Source: Lysobacterales bacterium
Lineage (GTDB): Bacteria; Pseudomonadota; Gammaproteobacteria; Xanthomonadales; Rhodanobacteraceae
Direction: 5' to 3'
Length of the DNA: 64,000 nucleotides
NCBI GenBank assembly: GCA_016721015.1
Contig: JADKJL010000003.1
Coordinates: 186,001-250,000 of the forward strand
The notes under the pieces: model-generated
Told to the model about the DNA's origin: nothing
The model's input: only the letters and a program-made list of their open reading frames with translations
Database searches by the model: none
Shown: positions 1-8,374 of the stretch, in pieces
Layout: the number at the start of each line of letters is the position of its first letter
How positions within the stretch are numbered: position 1 is the first letter of the stretch
Position numbers and translations under genes: made by a program

Positions 1-154
1 CCAGAAGAGTCTCCGGTGACCAGGCATCACCGGGGCCGCCGAACTCGGCCGGTGGCCAGCTTTCGAGCGCGTCGAGGCCTGCCGATGTCAGCGTCACCGC
101 ACCTTCGTGGGCCGTGCTTCCTTCAACGCGGTAGATATGTGGATAGGCTTGCAT
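1..154 (-). CDS. OsmC family protein, N-terminal fragment
   Basis: About 51 residues of an OsmC-type protein running off the left edge. The visible part has the family's early tract with FGGPGDAWSPETLL, which in this family leads into the first catalytic cysteine region; that region lies outside the window. OsmC/Ohr proteins reduce organic hydroperoxides or act as related thiol-dependent proteins. Two in-frame ATGs exist (160 and 154). The second is preferred because a GAGGAG Shine-Dalgarno sits about 7 bases upstream of it but only 1 base upstream of the first. It is divergent from the cytidine deaminase gene. The family call is good, but which subfamily (OsmC, Ohr or other) cannot be said. 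Confidence 0.7.
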   Translation of the reverse strand, partial: MQAYPHIYRVEGSTAHEGAVTLTSAGLDALESWPPAEFGGPGDAWSPETLL

Positions 155-293
155 GGTCATGCTCCTCTGTTCGATCCGCCTACGTTATCGCTCGCGACCG
201 CAGTACCGGCTGACCCAGATCAAGCATCGGCCCGAAGCCGTGCCGGCAAGGTTAGAATCGCTGTCGACCAACAAATCAGGAACCGGTGTAGTG

Positions 294-710
294 ATGGATC
301 AGACGGATCTGCGCGATCTGCGCGAACAGGCGGAAAGCGCGTCACGGCAGGCGCGCGCGCCCTACTCCGGGCTGTTTGTCGGTGCCGCGTTGCGCTCGGC
401 CAGCGGGAGGATTCATCGTGGCTGCAACGTCGAGAATGGCGCCTTGCCGCTCGGAAGTTGCGCCGAGCGTGGCGCGATTGCCGCCGCCGTACTCGCCGAA
501 GGCCCGGACTTTGGTCTGATGGAAATCGCCGTGGTGGCGAAGACGGCAGATGGCATCGTTCAGGCGGTTTCACCATGCGGCGCATGCCGCCAGTTGATCG
601 CCGAGTCCGGCCCGACGGCCCGGGTCGGCTTCTATTCCGCCAACAATGAATGGATCATCGCCTCGACCGCCGAGCTGCTGCCCTACGCCTTCGTGCTGCC
701 CGATTCCTGA
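294..710 (+). CDS. cdd: cytidine deaminase
   Basis: 138 residues, the size of the small homotetrameric cytidine deaminases that convert cytidine and deoxycytidine to uridine and deoxyuridine. Visible signatures are NVEN at 45-48 (ribose binding), CAE at 56-58 (zinc-binding Cys56 and proton-shuttling Glu58) and PCGAC at 94-98 (zinc ligands Cys95 and Cys98). A longer in-frame reading exists upstream but is not family-like, so the ATG giving MDQTDLRDL is chosen. The gene is convergent with the deo operon and its last 28 bases overlap the 3' end of deoD on the other strand. Context is pyrimidine and deoxynucleoside salvage. Confidence 0.95.
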   Translation: MDQTDLRDLREQAESASRQARAPYSGLFVGAALRSASGRIHRGCNVENGALPLGSCAERGAIAAAVLAEGPDFGLMEIAVVAKTADGIVQAVSPCGACRQLIAESGPTARVGFYSANNEWIIASTAELLPYAFVLPDS

Positions 711-1426
711 GCATCGATTTTCCGTATCAGCAGACTGTCCAGCACCAGTTCCGCCATCTGCATGAGGCCACGTTCGCGCTGGTCGGGGGCCATGTGTTCG
801 TCACGTTCGAGGTGATCGGTCACGGTCAACACCGACAGCGCCTGGATACTCTCGCGCATGGCCACGCCATACAGGCCCGCCGATTCCATTTCGATGCCGC
901 TGATGTGATGGCGCGCGAGCAAGCCAAGGATGTCGGCGTCGCCATCGTAGAAGCAATCGGTACTGAACACATGAGCGACGCGCAGCGCGATACTGGCCCG
1001 CTCGGCCTGCGCGGACACATCCCGCATCAATTCGAAATCGGCACATGCGGAGAGATCGTGGCCGCCGAAATGCAACCGGTTGAAATTGGAATCGGTGGCC
1101 GCCGATTGCGCCATCAGCAGATCGCCGATTTCGACGTCGCCGATGCCGCCACAGGTGCCGATGCGGACGATGCGCTTGACCCGGTAAACCCGCGCCAACT
1201 CGGTAACGTAGATTGCGCATGAGGGAATGCCCATGCCGCTGCCCATGATGGTGATGTGCTCGCCACGATAGCGCCCGGTATAGGCGAGCATGTTGCGCCG
1301 TGTGCTGACCTCGACACACTCGCTGAGAAACTCTTTGGCGATGTGTTGCGCGCGCAAGGGATCACCCGGCAACAGGACGGTAGGCGCGATGCTGCCGACT
1401 TCGGCGGTGATATGCGGCGTGCTCAT
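683..1426 (-). CDS. deoD: purine nucleoside phosphorylase DeoD-type
   Basis: 247 residues, full length. It reversibly phosphorolyses purine (deoxy)nucleosides to the free base and (deoxy)ribose-1-phosphate. The sequence follows the hexameric DeoD pattern: N-terminal MSTPHI, phosphate-binding GDPLRA near residue 22, GMGIPSC in the nucleoside site, GIEMESAGLYG near residue 178, and TVTDH carrying the catalytic aspartate. It is the last gene of the deoC-deoA-deoB-deoD operon. Its start overlaps the deoB stop by 4 bases (ATGA), and its 3' end overlaps cdd tail-to-tail. Confidence 0.95.
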   Translation of the reverse strand: MSTPHITAEVGSIAPTVLLPGDPLRAQHIAKEFLSECVEVSTRRNMLAYTGRYRGEHITIMGSGMGIPSCAIYVTELARVYRVKRIVRIGTCGGIGDVEIGDLLMAQSAATDSNFNRLHFGGHDLSACADFELMRDVSAQAERASIALRVAHVFSTDCFYDGDADILGLLARHHISGIEMESAGLYGVAMRESIQALSVLTVTDHLERDEHMAPDQRERGLMQMAELVLDSLLIRKIDAQESGSTKA

Positions 1427-2649
1427 GCGCTGATCTCACTGGTGGGATGCAGGAAACTGCGGCCGGCCGCGAGCGCTGGCAAACCAAGATGGCCGGCCAT
1501 GCTCTGGCCAATGTCGGCAAAACTTTCGCGCCGACCGATCGCAGCGGCTGCGATTCCCGGGCCCGAAGCCAGCACCGGGATGCACTCGCGCGTGTGATCG
1601 CTGCCGGGAAAAGTCGGATCGCAACCATGGTCGGCGCTGAGTACGAGCAGATCATGGCGACGCAGGCGGCGACGCAGGCGCCACAGGCGCACGTCAAAGG
1701 CTTCCAGCGCACTCGCATAGCCGAACACGTCGCGACGATGACCGTAGACGCTGTCGAAATCGACGAAATTGGTTGCGATCACGCTGCCGTTGCGGGCTTC
1801 GTCCATGGCCAGCAGCGTCGCGTCGAACAGCGCCTCGTGACCACTGGCATGAACACTGCGACTGATGCCGCGACCGGCGAAGATGTCCGAAATCTTGCCG
1901 ATTGCGATGACCTCGTTGCCGGTCTCGACGACCTTGTCGAGCAGGGTCGGTTCCGGTGGCGGCAGCGAGTAGTCGTGACGGTTGCCAGTGCGCGCGAAAT
2001 CGTTTGCAGCCCGGCCGACAAACGGTCGAGCGATGACCCGCGCGATGTTGAACGGCGCAAGCAGTCGGCGGGCGATCTCGCAAACGGCGTAAAGACGCTC
2101 AAGTCCGAATCGGTGCTCATGTGCGGCAATCTGGAATACCGAGTCGGCCGAGGTGTAGACGATCGGGCAGCCACTTTCGAGATGCTGCTCGCCAAGACGC
2201 TTGAGGATCTCGGTTCCGGAGGCATGACAGTTGCCGATCACACCCGGCAAGTTGGCCTGCTCGATCAGCGCCTGCAGCAATTCCGGCGGGAAGCTGTCCT
2301 CGGCTTTCTCGAACTGCCCGAACGGCTCGGCAATGATGACGCCGGCCGATTCCCAGTGGCCGGAGGGTGTGTCCTTGCCGCAAGCGCGTTCACAGGCATA
2401 ACCCCACATGCCCTCAGGCGGCGGCATGTCGACAAATCCGGCGGCTGCCTGGCCATCATGAGCAGCGGCGTGCGCCTGCGGCAGACCGAGGCGACTCAGG
2501 TTTGGCAGACGCAAGGGGCCGCGAGGCGAACCGGCGCAGGCGGCGGCAATATGGCCGAAGGTATCGGCCCCTTCATCGCCCCAGGTTGCCGCATCAGGCG
2601 CGGCACCGACGCCCAGTGAATCGAGCACGAGCCAGATCACCCGGCTCAT
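1423..2649 (-). CDS. deoB: phosphopentomutase DeoB
   Basis: 408 residues. It interconverts (deoxy)ribose-1-phosphate and the 5-phosphate, linking the phosphorylases to DeoC. The protein begins with VIWLVLDSLGVGAAPDA, the metal-binding start of the alkaline-phosphatase superfamily mutases. It retains SGTEIL and the C-terminal metal-site segment SADHGCDPTFPGSDHTRE. Length and motifs are normal. The start overlaps the deoA stop by 4 bases and the stop overlaps the deoD start by 4 bases, so translation is probably coupled along the operon. Confidence 0.95.
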   Translation of the reverse strand: MSRVIWLVLDSLGVGAAPDAATWGDEGADTFGHIAAACAGSPRGPLRLPNLSRLGLPQAHAAAHDGQAAAGFVDMPPPEGMWGYACERACGKDTPSGHWESAGVIIAEPFGQFEKAEDSFPPELLQALIEQANLPGVIGNCHASGTEILKRLGEQHLESGCPIVYTSADSVFQIAAHEHRFGLERLYAVCEIARRLLAPFNIARVIARPFVGRAANDFARTGNRHDYSLPPPEPTLLDKVVETGNEVIAIGKISDIFAGRGISRSVHASGHEALFDATLLAMDEARNGSVIATNFVDFDSVYGHRRDVFGYASALEAFDVRLWRLRRRLRRHDLLVLSADHGCDPTFPGSDHTRECIPVLASGPGIAAAAIGRRESFADIGQSMAGHLGLPALAAGRSFLHPTSEISA

Positions 2650-3977
2650 GCCAACGCCCCGGCTCGATGCCAGCGCAACAGCGGATTCTCCGGAGGCGGT
2701 TGATCATCGACGCGAAACGCGCACAGCACGCTGTCGGCTGCCGACTCCGCCATCGCGCGTGTGCGTGCATGGACGATCGCCAGTGGCTGGCCGGCGCAAA
2801 CGGCGACGCCGCGACCGAGCACGGCAGACAGGCCGACCGCGTGATCGATCGCCTGGCCGGCTTCGCTGCGCCCACCCCCCAGAGCCACGACAATCTGGCC
2901 CAGTGCGCGCACATCGATTTGTCCGACAAAGCCCGGTCGCTTGGCAACAATGACCTGCTGCACCGGCGCACGCGGCAGCCAGGCATCGGCATTCGCATAC
3001 AGTGAATGCGATCCGCCCAAACCGGCCACCATGCGTTCGAAACGTTCGGCTGCCGCGCCGGTATCGAGTGCCTGCATGAGCTTGCCGCGTGCCTCGGCCT
3101 CATCGGCCGCGAGCCCGCCCATCTGCAACAACTCGGCGGACAAGGCCAGGGTCAGCTCACGCAGCCTCGCGCTGCCGCCCTCACCACTCAACACGTCGAG
3201 CACCTCGCGCAGTTCCAGCGCATTGCCGGCATTGCTGCCAAGCACCTGATCCATATCGCTGATCGCCGCGCGCACCTGCATGCCGCCGCATTCGGCCGCG
3301 CCGATCAGGCGATCCGCCAGGGCCTCGGCAGAGGCTTGATCCGGTAGCTGCGCGCCGCTGCCGACCTTGACATCGAGTACCAGCGCCTGCGCCCCACCGG
3401 CCAGCTTCTTTGACAGGATCGAGGCCACCATCAAGGAAGGCACATCGACCGTGGCAGTGACATCGCGCACGGCATACAGACGCCGATCGGCCGGAGCCAG
3501 CACCTCGCTCTGACCGACAATCACGCAACCCGCATCGGCAAGTACCGCGCGCATGCGTGAATCGTCGGGGTTGATCGTGTAACCCGGAATGCTCTCGAGC
3601 TTGTCGAGAGTACCGCCGGTATGGCCGAGGCCGCGCCCCGAAATCATCGGCAAATACGCGCCGCAAGCCGCCAGCATGGGTGCCAGCAACAGACTCACGC
3701 AATCGCCGACGCCGCCGGTTGAATGCTTGTCGAGGATTGGCCCGGGCAGGCCATCCCAGCGCAACCGCGTTCCGGAATCACACAGGGCCAGGGTCAGCGC
3801 GCGTGTTTCCTTGGCATCCATGTCGCGCCAGGCAACGGCCATGGCAAATGCGGCAATCTGCGCATCGCTCCATGCCCCGCTGGCGATGCCTTCGGCGATC
3901 ACGCGCAATTGACCCGCATCGAGCCTTAGGCCATCTCGCTTCCGGCGGATCAAGGCGACCGCATCCGTCGCCTTCAC
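2646..3977 (-). CDS. deoA: thymidine phosphorylase
   Basis: 443 residues using the GTG at 3977, close to E. coli DeoA (440). It phosphorolyses thymidine and deoxyuridine. Motifs: KRDGLRL near the start, DKHSTGGVGD (phosphate-binding loop), SGRGLGHTGGTLDKLE (the family signature), and LDVKVGSGA. Longer in-frame extensions upstream read into deoC and are not family-like. The GTG start gives a GTGA 4-base overlap with the deoC stop, matching the coupling seen at the other deo junctions. Confidence 0.95.
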   Translation of the reverse strand: MKATDAVALIRRKRDGLRLDAGQLRVIAEGIASGAWSDAQIAAFAMAVAWRDMDAKETRALTLALCDSGTRLRWDGLPGPILDKHSTGGVGDCVSLLLAPMLAACGAYLPMISGRGLGHTGGTLDKLESIPGYTINPDDSRMRAVLADAGCVIVGQSEVLAPADRRLYAVRDVTATVDVPSLMVASILSKKLAGGAQALVLDVKVGSGAQLPDQASAEALADRLIGAAECGGMQVRAAISDMDQVLGSNAGNALELREVLDVLSGEGGSARLRELTLALSAELLQMGGLAADEAEARGKLMQALDTGAAAERFERMVAGLGGSHSLYANADAWLPRAPVQQVIVAKRPGFVGQIDVRALGQIVVALGGGRSEAGQAIDHAVGLSAVLGRGVAVCAGQPLAIVHARTRAMAESAADSVLCAFRVDDQPPPENPLLRWHRAGALA

Positions 3978-4750
3978 GATGGCGCAGAAATGGCCGCGAC
4001 AAGCTCGCCAAAAAGGCTGCTTGCGCCGATCCGGAAATGTGCCGCGGTCACCCAGGATGCACCGAACTTCTGCGTGGCCTGATCCAGGTAGGCGTCGGCC
4101 TGTCCAAGCGTGCGGATGCCGCCGGCGACCTTGATGCCGCAACTCCCACCGTGTTCGGCGATCGCATGGAGCATGATCGCGCTGGCCTCCAGGGTCGCGT
4201 TGACGGCGACCTTGCCGGTTGAGGTCTTGAGAAAATCCACACCTTCGGCCAGGCCAAGGTCACACGCCGCACGAATGCGTTGCGGGGTCTGCAACAGTCC
4301 GGTTTCGAGGATCAGCTTGAGGGTGATATCGGATCCACAGATTTCGCGACAGGCCGCGACAAGGCTCTGCGCGGCGAGCCGATCGGCCGGTGTGTCGAGC
4401 TTGCGCGGCAGAACGAGATCGATCTCGTCGGCGCCGGCCGCGATTGAACGTCGGGTTTCGCGGCTCGCACGCTCGCGATCCGACGAGCCATCCGGAAAAT
4501 TGACCACGGTGGCGATGCGCACGCCACTGTCCTGCAATGCACGTCGAGCCGTGGTGATGTGTTCCGGATAGACGCATACCGCCGCCGGAACGCCATGACC
4601 GGTTCGGGCCGAAGCACACAGGCGTTCAACGGTTTCCGACGTGTCGTCCTCGCCCAGGCTGGTCAGATCGAGCAGCGGCAGCAGGCGCAAGGCCAGCGTG
4701 CGTCGGGCGCCGCTCGCCGGTGTCGATTCCGTTTCTGTGGCCATGGTCAT
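3974..4750 (-). CDS. deoC: deoxyribose-phosphate aldolase
   Basis: 258 residues. It cleaves 2-deoxyribose-5-phosphate to acetaldehyde and glyceraldehyde-3-phosphate. All expected catalytic residues are visible: Asp111 in DEIDLVLPR, the Schiff-base Lys175 in DFLKTSTGK, and Lys207 in GIKVAGGIRT. It is the first gene of the four-gene deo operon. A second ATG two codons in (4744) is also possible. The 159-bp divergent region to ubiU holds the operon promoter; I see no clear CytR or DeoR operator, so regulation is unknown. Confidence 0.95.
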   Translation of the reverse strand: MTMATETESTPASGARRTLALRLLPLLDLTSLGEDDTSETVERLCASARTGHGVPAAVCVYPEHITTARRALQDSGVRIATVVNFPDGSSDRERASRETRRSIAAGADEIDLVLPRKLDTPADRLAAQSLVAACREICGSDITLKLILETGLLQTPQRIRAACDLGLAEGVDFLKTSTGKVAVNATLEASAIMLHAIAEHGGSCGIKVAGGIRTLGQADAYLDQATQKFGASWVTAAHFRIGASSLFGELVAAISAPS

Positions 4751-4843
4751 GCGGGCATTCCTGATTTTCCGCTCCCCAATCTAGGCGGCGCAGACGAAGC
4801 CCGCCTTGACCTGCGGCAAGCCTCGGCCAGAAACCCGCCTCGC

Positions 4844-4857
4844 CTGATCCGGATCAA
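4844..4857. promoter_or_regulatory. FNR/Anr-like box upstream of ubiU
   Basis: CTGATCCGGATCAA matches the FNR/Anr consensus TTGAT-N4-ATCAA at 9 of 10 fixed positions. Its centre is about 60 bp upstream of the ubiU ATG, a distance compatible with a class II activated promoter and a short leader. UbiU/UbiV are known to act without oxygen, so FNR-type control makes sense, but it is inferred. The site also lies about 95 bp upstream of deoC on the other strand. Confidence 0.5.
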
Positions 4858-4909
4858 GGCAGCGCCCACTTTGCTCGCCGATCATGCAGTGGCACTCTGG
4901 AGATCTGTC

Positions 4910-5908
4910 ATGCAACTGGTTTGTCCTGCCGGCAACCTGCCGGCGCTGATGGCTGCCGTCGACAATGGCGCCGATGCGGTCTATGTCGGTTTCCGCGATC
5001 AGACCAATGCGCGTGCGTTTCCGGGCCTCAATTTCTCCGACGACGATCTGCGTCGCGGCATCTCCTATGCACATCAGCACCAGCGCAAGGTCTATCTGGC
5101 TCTCAACACCTATCCCGAGAGTGCGCGCATGAGCGAGTGGCACTCGGCGGTCGATCGTGCGGCCGACATCGGTGCCAGTGCGATCATCGCCGCCGACATG
5201 GCCGTGCTCGACTATGCCGCACGACGCCATCCGGAACTTCCACGGCATTTGTCGGTGCAAGGCTCGGCGACGACGCAAGCCGCGCTGCGCTATTACCACG
5301 ATCGTTTCGACATAGCCCGCGCCGTGCTGCCGCGGGTACTTTCGCTGCAACAGGTCGAACGCCTGTGCGCGGCCACGCCGGTGCCGCTGGAGGTGTTCGC
5401 CTTCGGCAGCCTGTGCATCATGGTCGAAGGCCGCTGCCAGTTGTCGAGCTATGTCACCGGGGCCTCACCAAACCGGCACGGGGTCTGCTCGCCAGCGCGC
5501 TTCGTCAAGTGGGAGGAACAGTCCGACGGCAGCCGCACGGTGCGACTGAATGGTGTGCTCATGGATCGCTATGCCGAAGGCGAAGCGGCCGGCTATCCAA
5601 CTGTCTGCAAGGGCCGTTTCGATGTCGGTGGCGAGGTCTTTCACGCGCTCGAAGAGCCAACCAGCCTGAACACGCTCGGCCTGTTGCCGCAGCTCGCCCG
5701 CGCCGGCGTGGTCGCGTTGAAGATCGAAGGCCGCCAGCGTGGTGCCGCCTATGTCGCCAGCGTCGCCCGCGTCTGGCGGCGCGCCATCGACGAGCACAAG
5801 GCATCTGCCGAGAACTGGACGTTGCGCCCGGAATGGCAGAAGGAACTCTCGGCGCATGCCGAAGGCCACCAGACTACGCTTGGCCCCTATCACCGCAGTT
5901 GGCATTGA
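4910..5908 (+). CDS. ubiU: ubiquinone biosynthesis protein UbiU (O2-independent hydroxylation)
   Basis: 332 residues, a U32-peptidase-family protein. In E. coli UbiU and UbiV form a 4Fe-4S heterodimer needed for ubiquinone ring hydroxylation without oxygen. The four cluster cysteines are present at Cys169, Cys176, Cys193 and Cys233 (GSLCIMVEGRC, GVCSPAR, TVCKGRF), essentially the E. coli spacing. The start is the ATG preceded by GGAG at 7 bases; longer upstream readings are not family-like. It ends 2 bases before ubiV, so the two are co-translated. The upstream FNR-like box suggests induction when oxygen falls. Confidence 0.93.
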   Translation: MQLVCPAGNLPALMAAVDNGADAVYVGFRDQTNARAFPGLNFSDDDLRRGISYAHQHQRKVYLALNTYPESARMSEWHSAVDRAADIGASAIIAADMAVLDYAARRHPELPRHLSVQGSATTQAALRYYHDRFDIARAVLPRVLSLQQVERLCAATPVPLEVFAFGSLCIMVEGRCQLSSYVTGASPNRHGVCSPARFVKWEEQSDGSRTVRLNGVLMDRYAEGEAAGYPTVCKGRFDVGGEVFHALEEPTSLNTLGLLPQLARAGVVALKIEGRQRGAAYVASVARVWRRAIDEHKASAENWTLRPEWQKELSAHAEGHQTTLGPYHRSWH

Positions 5909-5910
5909 GC

Positions 5911-6783
5911 ATGAAACTGAGTCTCGGACCGCTCCAGTATTTCTGGCCACGCGAGCAGGTGCTCGCCTTCTATCGACAGACACGCGACTGGCCACTGGAC
6001 ATCATCTATCTCGGCGAAACCGTGTGCAGCAAGCGCCGCGAACTCGGCACCCGCGACTGGATCGCACTGGCTGAAGAACTGGCCGAGGACGGACGCGAGA
6101 TCGTTCTGTCCGGGCTGGCCCTGCTCGAAGCGGAATCGGAACTTGGCGCCCTGCAACGACTGGTTCGTAACGGCCGCTTCACGGTCGAAGCCAACGACAT
6201 GTCAGCGGTGCAGTTGTGCCGAGAAAATGGCGTGCGCTTTGTCGGCGGGCCGTCGCTCAATATCTACAATGCACGCACTTTGCAATTGTTGCGCGAGGAT
6301 GGCTTGTATCGCCTCGTCCTCGGCGTCGAGCAAGGTCGCGAACTGCTGCGGGCGCTGGACGAGCAGACCCGTGCCGGCGGCGACACCCTGCCCGAGCTGG
6401 AAATCATTGCCTGGGGCCGCCTGCCGCTGTCCTATTCGGCGCGTTGCTTCACCGCGCGTGCGCTTGATGTGGCGAAAGATCAGTGCGGCTTCCGCTGCAT
6501 CGAGCACCCCGACGGCCTGCCTCTGGCGACCCGTGAAAACCAGTCGTTCCTGACCATCAACGGCATCCAGATCCAGAGTCACGAAGTGTTCGACCTGTGC
6601 CCGGAACTGCCCGAACTGCGCGAAGCCGGCATCGACATCCTGCGCCTGTATCCGCAGATCGGCGACATGGCTTCGATCGTTGACTACTTCGACGCCGCCC
6701 GCCGTGGCGAAGCGCCGCCGCAACGTCGCGGCGCGCGCAATGGCTATTGGGAAGGCGAGGCGGGGATGAATCTGCCGACTTAG
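5911..6783 (+). CDS. ubiV: ubiquinone biosynthesis protein UbiV (O2-independent hydroxylation)
   Basis: 290 residues, partner of UbiU. The 4Fe-4S ligands are visible as Cys39 (GETVCSKRR) followed by the C-X12-C-X3-C block Cys179, Cys192, Cys196. Both spacing and position match E. coli UbiV. It starts 2 bases after the ubiU stop. It is followed by about 160 bases without a gene, then REP-type palindromes and the tandem array. The third pathway member, UbiT, lies just downstream on the opposite strand as a fusion protein. Confidence 0.93.
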   Translation: MKLSLGPLQYFWPREQVLAFYRQTRDWPLDIIYLGETVCSKRRELGTRDWIALAEELAEDGREIVLSGLALLEAESELGALQRLVRNGRFTVEANDMSAVQLCRENGVRFVGGPSLNIYNARTLQLLREDGLYRLVLGVEQGRELLRALDEQTRAGGDTLPELEIIAWGRLPLSYSARCFTARALDVAKDQCGFRCIEHPDGLPLATRENQSFLTINGIQIQSHEVFDLCPELPELREAGIDILRLYPQIGDMASIVDYFDAARRGEAPPQRRGARNGYWEGEAGMNLPT

Positions 6784-6946
6784 CGGAGGACAGATGTGGA
6801 CCTGATCAGCCTCGAAGTTCAGCCGTTGCAAGCCCCTCTCCCAAAACTGTCTCTTGATCACATCCGTTCGGCGCACTGGAACTTGAGCGGCCCACAAATT
6901 CAAGGATGCCAACTTGGACTCTCGCGATCCGCTGACGCCTTTTCGC

Positions 6947-6968
6947 GGGAGCGACTTCAGTCGCAATA
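6947..6968 (+). repeat. REP-like palindrome, inverted relative to the array
   Basis: GGGAGCGACTTCAGTCGC contains the stem GCGACT/AGTCGC. The same palindrome occurs in opposite orientation in each unit of the tandem array starting at 7027, so this copy and the first array copy form an inverted pair. It lies in the 243-bp gene-free gap after ubiV (6784-7026), in which I see nothing else. The type resembles REP elements common in Xanthomonadales and Pseudomonas intergenic regions. Confidence 0.6.
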
Positions 6969-7026
6969 GCTGGGTGCTTGTGCGCCGCTTTGCTGCAGGG
7001 ATGTTGGGTGGATCAGGAGTGTAAAA

Positions 7027-7555
7027 GCATCGCGACTGAAGTCGCTCCCACGACTCAGCTTGCGCGGGGATCGCCGTTCTTGCGCCGATGAAACGCACCA
7101 CGCGCCACCTCGGCCACGCCGGCGATGCGATCCAGGACGATGCGAAGTCCGAGCGGAAAGCATCGCGACTGAAGTCGCTCCCACGACTCAGCTTGCGCGG
7201 GGATCGCCGTTCTTGCGCCGATGAAACGCGCCACGCGCTGCCTCGGCCACGCCGGCGAAGCGATCCAGGACGATGCGAAGTCCGAGCGGAAAGCATCGCG
7301 ACTGAAGTCGCTCCCACGACTCAGCTTGCGCGGGGATCGCCGTTCTTGCGCCGATGAAACGCGCCACGCGCCACCTCGGCCACGCCGGCGAAGCGGTTCT
7401 GGACGATGCGAAGTCCGAGCGGAAAGCATCGCGACTGAAGTCGCTCCCACGACTCAGCTTGCGCGGGGATCGCCGTTCTTGCGCCGATGAAACGCGCCAC
7501 GCGCCACCTCCGCCACGCCGGCGAAGCGATGCAGGACGATGCGAAGTCCGAGCGG
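7027..7555. repeat. tandem array, four units of 133 bp
   Basis: Four contiguous direct units start at 7027, 7160, 7293 and 7426; the last is 130 bp. Each unit is a 28-base REP-like hairpin (GCGACTGAAGTCGC core) plus 102 bases that, on the minus strand, equal the last 33 codons and stop of the chorismate mutase-UbiT gene. The unit nearest the gene (7426-7555) is its true 3' end; the other three are extra copies. In every copy the 33-codon reading is kept from PLGLRIV to NGDPRAS and stop, with only a few substitutions. It is not CRISPR: units are head-to-tail with no spacers. It probably arose by tandem duplication. Confidence 0.85.
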
Positions 7556-8374
7556 CACGTCATCCCATGGCAACTGGTCGAGCAGGTTGCGTGCGGTCAG
7601 ACCGAGTTCGGTATCGCCGGTCACCAGCAGGCGGCGCTGGAAAAACAAGGTGTCCGCATCTTCGCGACGACTGGCCAGCAGGAGCAGGTCGGTGGCGCTG
7701 CCCTTGACTGTCGCTTCGGCGGGTTCGCCAGGCGGACAAACCTGTAGCTGGGATTGCTGATCGAGTTGAACCACCCAGCGCAGGCCAAGATCGCTGACCT
7801 CGATGCCGATGCGCCGTCCCAGCAACAGATCGAGCGAACCGCTGCGGATTGGCGCGGCCAGCACATGGCGCAAGGCGGCTTCAAGCGTGCGTGAGAGCAA
7901 GCGATCAGGGATGACGCGCAGCAGCGGCGCCAACCGTGTCGGCGGCGGCAGCAGGCCGAGGCAACGGGTCATGACGGGATGCAGGGCGGGATCGATCATC
8001 GTGGTCGGCAGCATGGCGGTGCTCGTGACAGGAAGGGTCTGATCCGGATCATGCGCGAGCAGCAATCCAGGGCGACTCTGACGGGAAATCTGTTGCTGGT
8101 CGCAGGCGTCATCAATGAGCACATCAATCAGGCGTCCGATGCTCGAGCTGGGCAACCCGAGCAGACGCCCGAGACGCTGCGCACGCGCATGCACGTCGGC
8201 TTCGCGACCGGGATCACGCATCGACGCTCCATTGTCTCGCTTGATCCGCGCTGCTATTGCCACCAGCCGTCGGCGCCCGGCCATCCACCAGAGCAGTTGT
8301 TCGTCGACCCGGTCGATCAAGCAGCGAATCGGGCGCAAGGCTGCGCGTGGCAACTCAGGCAACAAGGTTTGCAT
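7454..8374 (-). CDS. ubiT: chorismate mutase (AroQ) - UbiT (SCP2) fusion protein
   Basis: 306 residues with two parts. Residues about 12-96 match AroQ-type chorismate mutase: Arg17, Arg34, Lys45, Asp54, Arg57, Glu58 and Gln94 line up with E. coli active-site residues R11, R28, K39, D48, R51, E52 and Q88. Residues about 140-306 match UbiT, the SCP2-fold accessory factor of O2-independent ubiquinone synthesis, with the tract DTLFFQRRL and GDTELGL near 241-257. E. coli UbiT lacks the mutase part. The start overlaps the upstream DGC gene by 20 bases. The 3' end is the founder of the 133-bp array. Domain calls are firm; the role of the mutase domain is unknown. Confidence 0.85.
   Translation of the reverse strand: MQTLLPELPRAALRPIRCLIDRVDEQLLWWMAGRRRLVAIAARIKRDNGASMRDPGREADVHARAQRLGRLLGLPSSSIGRLIDVLIDDACDQQQISRQSRPGLLLAHDPDQTLPVTSTAMLPTTMIDPALHPVMTRCLGLLPPPTRLAPLLRVIPDRLLSRTLEAALRHVLAAPIRSGSLDLLLGRRIGIEVSDLGLRWVVQLDQQSQLQVCPPGEPAEATVKGSATDLLLLASRREDADTLFFQRRLLVTGDTELGLTARNLLDQLPWDDVPLGLRIVLHRFAGVAEVARGAFHRRKNGDPRAS

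Noticed and set aside
4921..6783. 620-codon plus-strand reading covering ubiU and ubiV
   Set aside because: It is out of frame with ubiU and only in frame with ubiV in its last part. UbiU and UbiV are each complete with their own starts and cysteine ligands.
6202..7317. 371-codon minus-strand reading across ubiV and the repeat array
   Set aside because: Half lies antisense to ubiV and the rest is repeated REP sequence. It is a product of the array, not a gene.
7027..7555. CRISPR-like repeat array
   Set aside because: Units are 133 bp, contiguous and without unique spacers, and match the 3' end of the neighbouring gene. No cas genes are present.
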